6,740 nt of DNA from contig JAFMSC010000242.1 in the NCBI GenBank assembly GCA_017353825.1, positions 1 through 6,740 on the forward strand. The letters are read 5' to 3'. Numbering within the stretch: the stretch's first letter is position 1; each line of letters begins with the position of its first letter. The stretch comes from Hyphomicrobiaceae bacterium. GTDB lineage: Bacteria > Pseudomonadota > Alphaproteobacteria > Rhizobiales > Hyphomicrobiaceae. Below are positions 1 to 6,550 of this stretch, piece by piece. The notes beneath the pieces are model-generated. The model was not told the DNA's origin and did no database searches. It saw only the letters and a list, made by a program, of their open reading frames with translations. The translations under genes were made by a program, and so were the position numbers.

Positions 1-1
1 C

Positions 2-856
2 GGCAATGGCCGTGCCGCCGAGCGCAGCGGTAGTCGCGACCGCGGCACCGGCACCGAGCTGCGGCGCCCCGGAGACGAGGCCGGCCGCGATGCCGGGCAC
101 GAAGATCGCCAGGCCGAACACGGCGATGGCCGCGAGGATGGTCGAGGCGGCTTGGGCGAGCGTGATGCCGCCGGACGGGCGGATGAGCGTTCCGAACAGC
201 GACGAGCCGATGCCGACGACGATCGCCAGCACCATCAGCTTGATGCCCGAGGAGATCACGTTGCCAAGCACGCGCTCGGCCAGGAACGCCGTCACGCCGA
301 ACAGGGCGAACGGCACCAGCACGAAGCCCGCGAGCACGGTGAGCTTGAACTCGACGATGGCGATGAACAGCTGGACGCTGAGGACGAAGAAGGCGAGCAG
401 CACGATCAGCCACGCCAGCAGCAGCACGACGATGGTCACGAAGTTGGAGAAGAACGTGGTGATGCCGATCAGCTCTCCCGCCTTCTCGATCAGCGGCCGC
501 GACGCGGAGAACCCCGTCGAGGCCACGAACCCCGGCCGCATCAGGTCGGCGGCTGTCAGGGATGCGCCGGATGCCTTCAGCCCCAGCCCGGTGAAGGACT
601 GGAACACGATATCGGCGAAGCCCTTGAAGTTGCCGAGCAGCAGGGCAAAGAAGCCGATGTAGAGGACCTTGCGGATCAGCTGGGCCGGGACGTTGTCCTC
701 GGCCACGAGCGCCCAGAACAGACCCGCGAGCGTGATGTCGATGGCGATCAGCACGCTGGTGAGAAAGGCCACGTCGCCGGACAGCAGCCCGAAGCCCGAG
801 TCGATGTAGCGGCTGAAGGTCTCGGTGAAGCGGTCGATGATGGAGAGGTCGTCCAT
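2..856 (-). CDS. trbL: P-type conjugative transfer protein TrbL (VirB6 family), partial
   Basis: TrbL is the polytopic inner-membrane channel component of the Trb system, related to VirB6. The frame runs from ATG 856 to the left edge without a stop, giving 285 residues that start MDDLSIIDRFTETFSRYIDS. Hydrophobic segments suitable for membrane passes lie near residues 30-52, 64-82, 136-166, 170-192, 202-222 and 238-262. Between the second and third is a polar loop with DLMRPGFVASTGF (104-116). Segments such as FLAERVLGNVISSGIKLMVLA (191-211) are typical of TrbL. The visible end is a Gly/Ala-rich stretch (from about 255), where the family usually passes into a variable, low-complexity C-terminal region that lies outside the window. 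The 3' end is missing. Start is supported by AGAGGA upstream. Downstream trbF, trbG and trbI are expected but not seen. Confidence 0.96.
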   Translation of the reverse strand, partial: MDDLSIIDRFTETFSRYIDSGFGLLSGDVAFLTSVLIAIDITLAGLFWALVAEDNVPAQLIRKVLYIGFFALLLGNFKGFADIVFQSFTGLGLKASGASLTAADLMRPGFVASTGFSASRPLIEKAGELIGITTFFSNFVTIVVLLLAWLIVLLAFFVLSVQLFIAIVEFKLTVLAGFVLVPFALFGVTAFLAERVLGNVISSGIKLMVLAIVVGIGSSLFGTLIRPSGGITLAQAASTILAAIAVFGLAIFVPGIAAGLVSGAPQLGAGAAVATTAALGGTAIA

Positions 857-994
857 GTGATCCTCTGAGCATGAGGCAAAAGCTTCGGCCGTCGCCGGCA
901 ACGCGTGCCGCCGTGAGGGGATTTCGGGTGTTTGCTGTCAGGTCGGTGTGCGGCTACCGCCGCGGTCCTGGGCTCGGCATTCTGAGACTCCAAC
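857..994. other. Intergenic gap between trbJ and trbL; trbK position is empty
   Basis: This 138-base stretch is the only sizeable gap in the window. In RP4 and several other trb clusters trbK, the entry-exclusion lipoprotein gene, lies here. All three minus-strand frames were read: none gives a signal peptide, lipobox or hydrophobic segment. The only ORF is 14 codons (998-954, MSWSLRMPSPGPRR) whose ATG overlaps the trbJ stop; its second ATG at 980 has GGAG at a good distance, so translation is possible but no function is suggested. Two small GC hairpins occur: 950-963 (5-base stem GCGGC/GCCGC, 4-base loop) and 896-910 (5-base stem, 5-base loop). Neither is followed by a T run, so they are not convincing terminators. 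No promoter-like pair of boxes was seen. Confidence 0.75.
861..866 (-). promoter_or_regulatory. Ribosome binding site of trbL
   Basis: AGAGGA on the minus strand lies 4 bases before ATG 856, and its GAGG core is 5 bases from the start. Unlike most genes here, trbL does not overlap its upstream neighbour, so this site must work on its own. CCTC at 873-876 could pair weakly with the GAGG core. Confidence 0.7.
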
Positions 995-1720
995 TCATTT
1001 GCGTGCGGCGTAGGCAGTGCCGTTGCCGAGGAAGGTCTTGAAGCGCTGGCGCGCCTCGTCCTCGGCGGCGAGGTCACGCGCCTTGGCGGTCGTCTCCGCG
1101 CGATGCTGGGCCGCGAGCAGTGCCAGCAGCGCGAGGGACTGCTTGACGTTGAGGGACGTGAGCTCGTTGCCGGCCTGAGCCGCTTCGAGCGCGCCCCCGG
1201 CGTTGCGGGAGCGGCCCATGGCGGCGGCCAGGAGGCTCGTGTCGCTGCCGATGCCGTCGGCCACCTGACCCTGCACGAGGGCGGAGCGCTCGAACACGGC
1301 GTACGCCTCATCCCACCGCGCCTTGGCATTGCGCAGCGCGACGTCGTCCGTCAGGGCAGCCGACGTCCGTCTGGGGAAGAGCTGCTCATACCCACTTTGT
1401 GTTGCCGAGAGGCGGAGCGCGATGCCCTGACCGGCGGTGAGTTGGCCCTGCAGAGCGGAGAGCGTGCGCTGCAGGTCCGGCGACAGCGTCGGCCCAAGCC
1501 GCTTCAGGTTCTGGTCCATGCGCGCGATCATCAGCGCCTGGTTCTGCAGGAGGCGGACCTGGTTGTTGATCTGCTCCAGCGCGCGGGCCGCCGTAGCCAA
1601 GTTCTGCTGGAAGTTGGCCGGGTCGAACACCGTCAGCTGTGCGGCGGCCTGGGGTGTGCACCATGCCACCACGCCGGCAACGACGGGCATCGCAATCCTC
1701 GCATGTCCTCGGGGTCTCAT
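995..1720 (-). CDS. trbJ: P-type conjugative transfer protein TrbJ
   Basis: TrbJ is an exported, largely helical component of the Trb machine, comparable in role to VirB5, and likely periplasmic. The 241-residue product has a basic start, a hydrophobic segment (about 10-20) and a likely signal-peptidase site after AAA near residue 27, giving a mature protein beginning near QLTVFDPANF. That motif, the following NFQQNLATAARALEQINNQVRLLQNQALM (40-64) and the NVKQSLALLALLAAQHR segment (191-207) are typical of TrbJ. The Gln/Ala-rich helices suggest coiled coil. ATG 1720 overlaps the trbE stop by four bases (ATGA) and has AAGGAG 6 bases upstream. An internal Met at 11 is a weaker alternative, as it lacks the basic n-region. 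The stop TGA overlaps an ATG at 998, opening a 14-codon frame in the following gap. Confidence 0.96.
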   Translation of the reverse strand: MRPRGHARIAMPVVAGVVAWCTPQAAAQLTVFDPANFQQNLATAARALEQINNQVRLLQNQALMIARMDQNLKRLGPTLSPDLQRTLSALQGQLTAGQGIALRLSATQSGYEQLFPRRTSAALTDDVALRNAKARWDEAYAVFERSALVQGQVADGIGSDTSLLAAAMGRSRNAGGALEAAQAGNELTSLNVKQSLALLALLAAQHRAETTAKARDLAAEDEARQRFKTFLGNGTAYAARK

Positions 1721-4362
1721 CGGCCGCTCCTTTGTGCTTTGCCGGCCACGACGCGGAAGGGCGAGAGCCGTTCCGCCATCGGCGGTCCCCCGGGAAGACC
1801 GGGCAGCGGCGGGACCTCGGTGCGGGCAAAGGTCCGCGCCGCTGCCTTCGGTGCAGGCGGCCCGGCGTCCAGGGAGGGCGGCGCCGAGACATCCTGCACC
1901 TGATCGATTGGAGCGGACGGTTTCTGGACCGCCGGAACGGGGGATGCCGGACCCGCCCAGCGCCCGATCAGCTCACCGGCCCACGACATGCCCTTGGCCT
2001 CGAGGAAGCGGGCCGCGAAGCCGCCCCGGTCGCCAGCGGCAAGGCATCGGTCGATGAGCTTGTGATCGTCCGGCGTCGAGGCGCCGCACAGCGCGAGGGC
2101 CACGGGGCCGAGGCCCAGCTCGAACAAGCGGTTGCCGCGGGCGGTCTGGGCGTAGTAGTCGCGCTTCGGCGCGGCCGTGCCGAGGATCTCGATCTGGCGT
2201 GCATTGAGCCCGAAGCGCTCGTAGACGCCCTTGGCCTGCGGTTCCAGCGCCCGGTCGTTGGGCAGGAAGATGCGGGTCGGGCAGCTCTCGATCAGGGCCG
2301 GCGCGATCGACGAGCGCTCGATGTCGGCCAGCGACTGGGTCGCGAACACCACGGCGACGTTCTTCTTGCGCAGGGTCTTCAGCCACTCGCGTATGCGGGC
2401 CGCGAACAGCGCGTCGTCGAGGAAGGTCCACGCCTCATCCAGGATCAGGAGCGTCGGCCGGCCGTCGAAGCGCGCCTCCAGGCGGTGGAACAGATAGGTG
2501 AGCACGGGGGGAACAAGCGCCTTGTGCGGCATCAGCTCTTCCATCTCGACGTGCAGCACGTCGGCCTTGGCCAAGTCCTCGGAAGCCCCGTCGAGGAGGC
2601 GGCCGTATGCGCCCTCCAGCGTGTAAGGTGCCAGCGCCGCCACCAGCGCGTTCGACTGGACGAGGACGGCGAGCCCCGTGAGCGTGCGTTCCTGCCCGGG
2701 TGCAGACGCCAGGCTCTGCAGCGCCGTCCACACGGCATCCTTCACGTCAGGCGTCACGCGCACGCCCTCACTCGTGAGCAGCGCCGTCACCCACTGCAGG
2801 GCGAAGGCGATCTCGCCGGGCTCGTCGATGCGTGCCAGCGGCTGCAGCGACAGGCTCCCTTCGAGGCCGAGCTCGATGCTGGCTCCGCCCATGGCGAGCG
2901 TGGCGGCGCGTGCGGAGCGCCCACGGTCGAACAGGATCACCTGGGCGCCGATGAAGCGGCGGAACTGCAGGCCGAGGAGGGAGAGGAGGACGGACTTGCC
3001 GGCTCCGGTGGGGCCGACGACGAGGGTATGGCCGACGTCGCCGACATGCAGATCGAGCCGGAACGGCGTGCTCCCCCGCGTCTCCGCCATCATCAGCGGC
3101 GGAGCCTTCAAGTGCCGGTTCACCTCCGGCCCGGCCCAGACCGCCGACACCGGCATCATGTGTGCGAGGTTCAGGGTATGCACGATCGGCTGGCGCACAT
3201 TGGCGTAGGGGTTGCCGGGAAGCGAGCCGAGCCAGGCTTCTACCGCGTTCAGGGACTCGCGGATGGTGGTGAAGCCGCGGCCGTTGACGATGCGCTCGAC
3301 CGCCAGCAGCTTCTCGCCTGCCACTGCCGGATTGCTGTCGGAGACGACGATCACGGTGGTGAGGTGGCCGAAGGCCACGTCGTCGGCGCCCAGCTCCTCC
3401 AGCGCCTCCTGAGCGTCCATGGCCTTGTTATCGGCGTCGGGATCGACGAGCGCGCTCTCGCGGTTGAACATCACCTCGCGCAGGATTGCCCCGACCGACT
3501 TGCGCTTGGCGAACCACTGCCGCCGCAGCCGGGTCAGCGTCTTCGTCGCCTGCGTCTTGTCCTCGGAGATCCAGCGCGTGACCCAGCGGTAGGAGAACCC
3601 GAGGTCGTTGAGGGCATCGAGCAGCCCCGGTGTGGTGGCATTGGGGAAGCCGAGGACGGTCAGCATGCGCAGGTGCTGGTCTCCCAGCTTGGGCTCGATA
3701 CCGCCGAGGAAGGGCGTGTCGCACAGGATGGCGTCGAGGTGCGCCGGGATCGGCGGCACTGCAATCGGATGGCGCCGGTTGGAGATGGTGCCGTGCAGGT
3801 AGGCGAGCGTCTCGGCATCGCCGAGCGCCTCGGCCTCGGGCAGGACGGCGGAGAGCAGCTCCAGCGCGCGGTCGGTCTCGGTCCGGAAGTATTCGAGCTG
3901 GGCGTGGGCGTCCGGCTCCAGCGCCTCGCCCTCGGTGCGCTCGTAGATGAGGCGCTGGGCACGTCCCTCGCGGTCGGGCGGCGGCAGGTAGAGGAAGGTC
4001 AGGCAATAGCGGCTCTCATGATGCGCCCCCTCGGCGCTGAAGGCGGCGTAGCGCTCCTGGTCCACGAGCCACGAGGCGGCGTCGGCGAAGCGGGCGCCGG
4101 GATACTGGTTGGCGGGGACGCGCTCGGCCTCGAAGAACAGCGCCCAGCCGTCGCCGAAGCGTTTGAGCACGTTGTTGAGCCGTGCCGTGATGGAGACCAG
4201 TTCCGCCTCGGTGGCGCTGTCGAGGTCCGGGCCGCGATAGCGCAGCGTGCGCTGGAACGAGCCGTCCTTGTTGAGGACGATGCCGGGACCGATCAGGCAG
4301 GCCCAGGGCAGGTAATCGCAAAGCGCGGTGGTGGTCTTGCGGTACTCGGCGAGGTTCAGCAT
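1717..4362 (-). CDS. trbE: Conjugative transfer ATPase TrbE (VirB4 family)
   Basis: TrbE is the large VirB4-type ATPase at the inner membrane, required for pilus biogenesis and substrate transfer. The 881-residue product starts MLNLAEYRKTTTALCDYLPW. An N-terminal VirB4/CagE-like domain (to about 420) precedes the ATPase domain, which has Walker A GPTGAGKS (450-457), Walker B LLILDEAW (638-645) and the conserved FATQS segment (around 673-677). All key residues are present. The reading frame stays open far upstream to 4989, but that part runs antiphase through trbC and trbD. ATG 4362 is chosen because AAAGGAG lies 7 bases before it, it overlaps trbD by 7 bases and it begins the family homology. 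The last 77 residues or so (805-881) are rich in Pro and Ala and look disordered, beyond the recognisable ATPase core. The stop overlaps the trbJ start as ATGA. Confidence 0.97.
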   Translation of the reverse strand: MLNLAEYRKTTTALCDYLPWACLIGPGIVLNKDGSFQRTLRYRGPDLDSATEAELVSITARLNNVLKRFGDGWALFFEAERVPANQYPGARFADAASWLVDQERYAAFSAEGAHHESRYCLTFLYLPPPDREGRAQRLIYERTEGEALEPDAHAQLEYFRTETDRALELLSAVLPEAEALGDAETLAYLHGTISNRRHPIAVPPIPAHLDAILCDTPFLGGIEPKLGDQHLRMLTVLGFPNATTPGLLDALNDLGFSYRWVTRWISEDKTQATKTLTRLRRQWFAKRKSVGAILREVMFNRESALVDPDADNKAMDAQEALEELGADDVAFGHLTTVIVVSDSNPAVAGEKLLAVERIVNGRGFTTIRESLNAVEAWLGSLPGNPYANVRQPIVHTLNLAHMMPVSAVWAGPEVNRHLKAPPLMMAETRGSTPFRLDLHVGDVGHTLVVGPTGAGKSVLLSLLGLQFRRFIGAQVILFDRGRSARAATLAMGGASIELGLEGSLSLQPLARIDEPGEIAFALQWVTALLTSEGVRVTPDVKDAVWTALQSLASAPGQERTLTGLAVLVQSNALVAALAPYTLEGAYGRLLDGASEDLAKADVLHVEMEELMPHKALVPPVLTYLFHRLEARFDGRPTLLILDEAWTFLDDALFAARIREWLKTLRKKNVAVVFATQSLADIERSSIAPALIESCPTRIFLPNDRALEPQAKGVYERFGLNARQIEILGTAAPKRDYYAQTARGNRLFELGLGPVALALCGASTPDDHKLIDRCLAAGDRGGFAARFLEAKGMSWAGELIGRWAGPASPVPAVQKPSAPIDQVQDVSAPPSLDAGPPAPKAAARTFARTEVPPLPGLPGGPPMAERLSPFRVVAGKAQRSGR
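1725..1736 (-). promoter_or_regulatory. Ribosome binding site of trbJ, second copy of the 12-mer
   Basis: CACAAAGGAGCG on the minus strand, with AAGGAG 6 bases before ATG 1720. It lies inside the 3' end of trbE and matches the site before trbE base for base. Confidence 0.85.
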
Positions 4363-4628
4363 CGAAGCGCTCCTTTGTGGCGGGTGTGGCGCGACAGGAC
4401 GGTGAGGAAGGCTGGGTCGTGGCGGGTGACCCATACGGCGATCGTGTGGCCGGCGAGCCAGAGCAGGACCCCGGCGATCCAGAGGCGCAGACCGAGACCG
4501 ATGGCGGCGGCGAGGGTGCCGTTGAGGATCGTGAAGCTGCGCGGCGCACCGGCGATCAGGATCGGCTCGGTCAGCGCGCGGTGCAGCGGCACCTCGAAGC
4601 CTGGCAGCGATGACGGTTGTCCGAGCAT
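4356..4628 (-). CDS. trbD: Conjugal transfer membrane protein TrbD (VirB3 family)
   Basis: TrbD is a small inner-membrane protein of the type IV machine, the counterpart of VirB3, thought to work with the TrbE/VirB4 ATPase during pilus assembly. The 90-residue product begins with a short polar region containing the family-like segment GFEVPLHRALTEPILIAGAPR (about 10-30), split here by no insertions. A long hydrophobic stretch follows (about 34-67), enough for two closely spaced membrane passes, then a basic polar tail. GGAG lies 9 bases before the ATG. Its last codons overlap the trbE start by 7 bases, so translation of the two is probably coupled. Length is typical for the family. The call rests on the conserved N-terminal segment, topology and position between trbC and trbE. 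Confidence 0.95.
   Translation of the reverse strand: MLGQPSSLPGFEVPLHRALTEPILIAGAPRSFTILNGTLAAAIGLGLRLWIAGVLLWLAGHTIAVWVTRHDPAFLTVLSRHTRHKGALRC
4368..4379 (-). promoter_or_regulatory. Ribosome binding site of trbE, within a repeated 12-mer
   Basis: On the minus strand CACAAAGGAGCG stands upstream of ATG 4362, with AAGGAG spaced 7 bases from the start. It lies inside the 3' end of trbD. The identical 12 bases precede trbJ at 1725-1736. It supports ATG 4362 over any upstream in-frame start. Confidence 0.85.
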
Positions 4629-4646
4629 GACGGGTCACTCCGTGGG

Positions 4647-4961
4647 TCAGTCGATGAGGGCGCCGCCGGCGAAGGAGAAGAACGACAAGAAGAAGGAGGT
4701 GGCGGCGAAGGCGATGGAGAGCCCGAACACCACCTGGATCATGCGCCGGAACGCCCCGCCCATGTCGCCGAAGGAGAGGCTCAGCCCCGTGGTGATGATG
4801 ATGACGACGGCGATCACCTTGGCGACCGGGCCCTCGATCGACTCCAGGATGCGCTGCAGCGGTGCCTCCCACGGCATGCCCGACCCGGCGGCGGCCGCGG
4901 CGTGGGTCGATGCGACGAGGGCGAACGCGGCAAGGGCGAGCCGTGCGATGCGCCGGCGCAT
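4647..4961 (-). CDS. trbC: Pilin precursor TrbC (VirB2 family)
   Basis: TrbC is the conjugative pilin precursor. In RP4 it is trimmed and made circular before assembly into the pilus. This 104-residue product has a charged start MRRR, a hydrophobic signal segment (about 7-20) and an alanine run ending near residue 26, a plausible cleavage region. Two membrane segments follow (about 46-64, VAKVIAVVIIITTGLSLSF, and 74-97), separated by a short GDMGGAFRR loop, which is the usual VirB2/TrbC layout. I chose ATG 4961 because GGGAGGA lies just upstream. An in-frame GTG at 4979 would add six residues (MREDRS) and overlap the trbB stop, but has no clear binding site. The stop is 18 bases before trbD. 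Whether this pilin is cyclised cannot be read from the sequence. Confidence 0.95.
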   Translation of the reverse strand: MRRRIARLALAAFALVASTHAAAAAGSGMPWEAPLQRILESIEGPVAKVIAVVIIITTGLSLSFGDMGGAFRRMIQVVFGLSIAFAATSFFLSFFSFAGGALID

Positions 4962-4968
4962 GGATCGG

Positions 4969-4975
4969 TCCTCCC
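4969..4975 (-). promoter_or_regulatory. Ribosome binding site deciding the trbC start
   Basis: On the minus strand GGGAGGA stands 7 bases before ATG 4961. It lies downstream of the competing GTG 4979, so it can serve only the shorter form. It overlaps neither the trbB stop nor the trbC coding region under this choice. Confidence 0.8.
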
Positions 4976-5974
4976 TCACGACACGACATGCAGGGCAGGT
5001 GCGGCGGCGGGGCCGATGAGGTAGCTGCCGTCGTCGTCGAGGCCGAGAAGCTCCAGGATGCTCTCGACCCGGCGCTCGCCGCCGCGTCCCCTTATGAACA
5101 CGAGGAGGTCGATGGCCTCGGCGATGAGCGGGCGCGGTACGGTCACGACGGCCTCCTGGACGAGCTGCTCAAGCCTTGTGAGAGCCGCCTCCGCGGAGTT
5201 GGCGTGCACCGTGGTGAGGCCGCCCGGATGGCCGGTGTTCCAGGCCTTGAGCATGTCGAGGGCCTCGCCGCCCCTGACCTCGCCGACGATGATGCGGTCG
5301 GGGCGGAGCCTCAGCGTCGAGCGCACGAGGTCGGCCAGCGAGGCGACCCCCGGCTTGGTGCGCAGCGCCACCACGTCCTCCGCCGCGCACCTCAGTTCGC
5401 GCGTGTCCTCCAGGACCAGCACGCGTTCGCCCAGGCTCGCCACCTCGGCGAGCAGCGCATTGACCAGCGTCGTCTTGCCCGACGACGTGCCGCCGGCCAC
5501 CACGATGTTCCGCCGCTCGCGCACCGCCGCCGCGAGCACGTTTGCCTGCGGCGGCGTGAGGATGCGCGCGGCCACGTAGTCGGCGAGACGAAAGGGCACC
5601 TCGGCCGGCTTGCGGATCGAGAAGCATGGTGCCGTCGCCACCGGCGGCATGACGCCCTCGAAGCGCTCCCCCGTGTCGGGGAGCTCGGCGGAGACGATCG
5701 GGGCCTTGTCGGTGACTTCGCGGCGCACATGCGCCGCCACCAGGCGGATGATGCGCTCGGTCTCAGCCGCTCCCAGACGTTCGCCGGAGTCGGTGCGCCC
5801 GCCGGCGGCGCGGTCGATCCACAGCCGGCCGTCAGGGTTGACCATCACCTCCAGCACGCTTGCGTCGGCCAGCGCGGCGGCAATCGCCGGGCCGAAGGCC
5901 GTGCGCAGCATCTGCCGGCGGCGGTTCTTCGCCTCTCGCGCGGCGGGCGTCGCAACCAGGGACAATTCAGGCAT
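4976..5974 (-). CDS. trbB: P-type conjugative transfer ATPase TrbB (VirB11 family)
   Basis: TrbB is a cytoplasmic traffic ATPase of the VirB11/PulE class that forms hexamers at the inner-membrane base of the secretion channel and drives pilus assembly and substrate transfer. The 332-residue product shows the family motifs in order: Walker A GGTSSGKTT (161-169), Asp box VLEDTREL (187-194), Walker B region IIVGEVRGGEALDML (228-242) and His box TGHPGGLTTVHANS (247-260). The N-terminal domain (about 20-130) includes the typical EVMVNPDGRLWID segment. Length is normal and no key residue is missing. The start ATG overlaps the end of the CopG-like gene by 8 bases and has GGAG 7 bases upstream. The stop lies 14 bases before the chosen trbC start. 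Identity is secure from motifs and neighbours. Confidence 0.98.
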   Translation of the reverse strand: MPELSLVATPAAREAKNRRRQMLRTAFGPAIAAALADASVLEVMVNPDGRLWIDRAAGGRTDSGERLGAAETERIIRLVAAHVRREVTDKAPIVSAELPDTGERFEGVMPPVATAPCFSIRKPAEVPFRLADYVAARILTPPQANVLAAAVRERRNIVVAGGTSSGKTTLVNALLAEVASLGERVLVLEDTRELRCAAEDVVALRTKPGVASLADLVRSTLRLRPDRIIVGEVRGGEALDMLKAWNTGHPGGLTTVHANSAEAALTRLEQLVQEAVVTVPRPLIAEAIDLLVFIRGRGGERRVESILELLGLDDDGSYLIGPAAAPALHVVS

Positions 5975-6548
5975 CGGGCTTCTCCATTGCAGGGGAATGG
6001 CCGTTGGCTCTCGGGTTGCCGGCAGCGCTGCCGCCGGCGGGCGCCTGCCGGACCTTCTGCGCTACGTCGTTGCCGATGGTGGCGAGCAGGTCCGGGCTGT
6101 GGGTCGCGATCGATTCCAGGACCTCGGAGACAAGCCGGCGGTCGGACGCGAGCCGGCGTCCGATCTGGGCGACGAACACCTGGAAGCGCTCCTTGCCGAG
6201 GGCACGTGCCGGCTGCTGCTCGCGCTGGCCCAGCGGCGGCGTGATCGTGAGGTAGTAGCGCACGAACAGCGAGATCATCTCGGCGATGATGACGGTGTCG
6301 CGCTTGAGCGTGGCGATGGCTCTCGACTGCTCGTCGAGCCGGCGCAGCAGTGCGTCTCCGACCATCGGGTACTTCTCCGGGTAGAGGCGCCGATCGAGCG
6401 CCTCCTCCACGATGGCCGACTTGGAGCCCTGGCGCAGGCCGGCGACGCGCTCGAACCGTTCGGCCAGCTCCTGCGGCAGCAGGACCGAGTAGCGCTTTTT
6501 TGGCGGCGGCGGCTTTGGCCGGCGGACCCGCTGAGCTTCGGTGTTCAT
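5967..6548 (-). CDS. CopG-like ribbon-helix-helix protein of the trb operon
   Basis: This 193-residue protein has a basic, proline-rich N-terminus (residues 8-19). It is followed by a ribbon-helix-helix-like segment (about 18-55): a strand RYSVLLP, a helix with ELAERFERVA, then SKSAIVEEALDRRL. A second region (about 64-145) includes RDTVIIAEMISLFVRYYL, TPPL and GKERFQVFVAQIGRRLASDRR. It resembles proteins usually annotated as CopG family regulators between traG and trbB. The tail after about 150 is low in complexity and probably disordered. I chose ATG 6548 because GGAG lies 8 bases upstream; a GTG at 6551 would add one residue with only a 5-base spacer. Its stop overlaps the trbB start by 8 bases. 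Operon control or an accessory role in DNA processing are both plausible, and neither is shown by the sequence. An A-rich slippery heptamer lies near the 5' end. Confidence 0.9.
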   Translation of the reverse strand: MNTEAQRVRRPKPPPPKKRYSVLLPQELAERFERVAGLRQGSKSAIVEEALDRRLYPEKYPMVGDALLRRLDEQSRAIATLKRDTVIIAEMISLFVRYYLTITPPLGQREQQPARALGKERFQVFVAQIGRRLASDRRLVSEVLESIATHSPDLLATIGNDVAQKVRQAPAGGSAAGNPRANGHSPAMEKPDA

Positions 6549-6550
6549 CA

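Noticed and set aside
6..868. Two plus-strand frames over the trbL region
   Set aside because: Both are antisense to a clear TrbL membrane protein and give polar, repetitive translations without family features.
950..963. GC hairpin in the trbJ-trbL gap as a transcription terminator
   Set aside because: The stem is only five bases and no T run follows on the minus strand; a stop here would also separate trbL from its operon.
748..1329. Minus-strand 193-codon frame spanning the trbJ-trbL gap, considered as a trbK candidate
   Set aside because: It has no start within the gap, no signal peptide or lipobox, and elsewhere is a shifted reading of trbJ and trbL.
4792..4812. ATG-rich plus-strand run looking like a short tandem repeat
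   Set aside because: It is the complement of Val/Ile/Thr codons in the first membrane segment of TrbC, so protein composition explains it.
4363..4989. Upstream extension of the trbE frame by 209 codons
   Set aside because: It overlaps all of trbC and trbD out of phase, and the TrbE homology and ribosome binding site start at 4362.
1639..5019. Plus-strand open frame of more than 1,100 codons
   Set aside because: It lies antisense to trbE, trbD and trbC. Its product is a low-complexity, Arg/Gly/Glu/His-rich string with no domain, which is common opposite GC-rich genes with strong third-position bias.
4862..6244. Plus-strand frame of 460 codons opposite trbB and the CopG-like gene
   Set aside because: It is antisense to trbB, whose Walker and His boxes are unmistakable; the translation has no recognisable motif.
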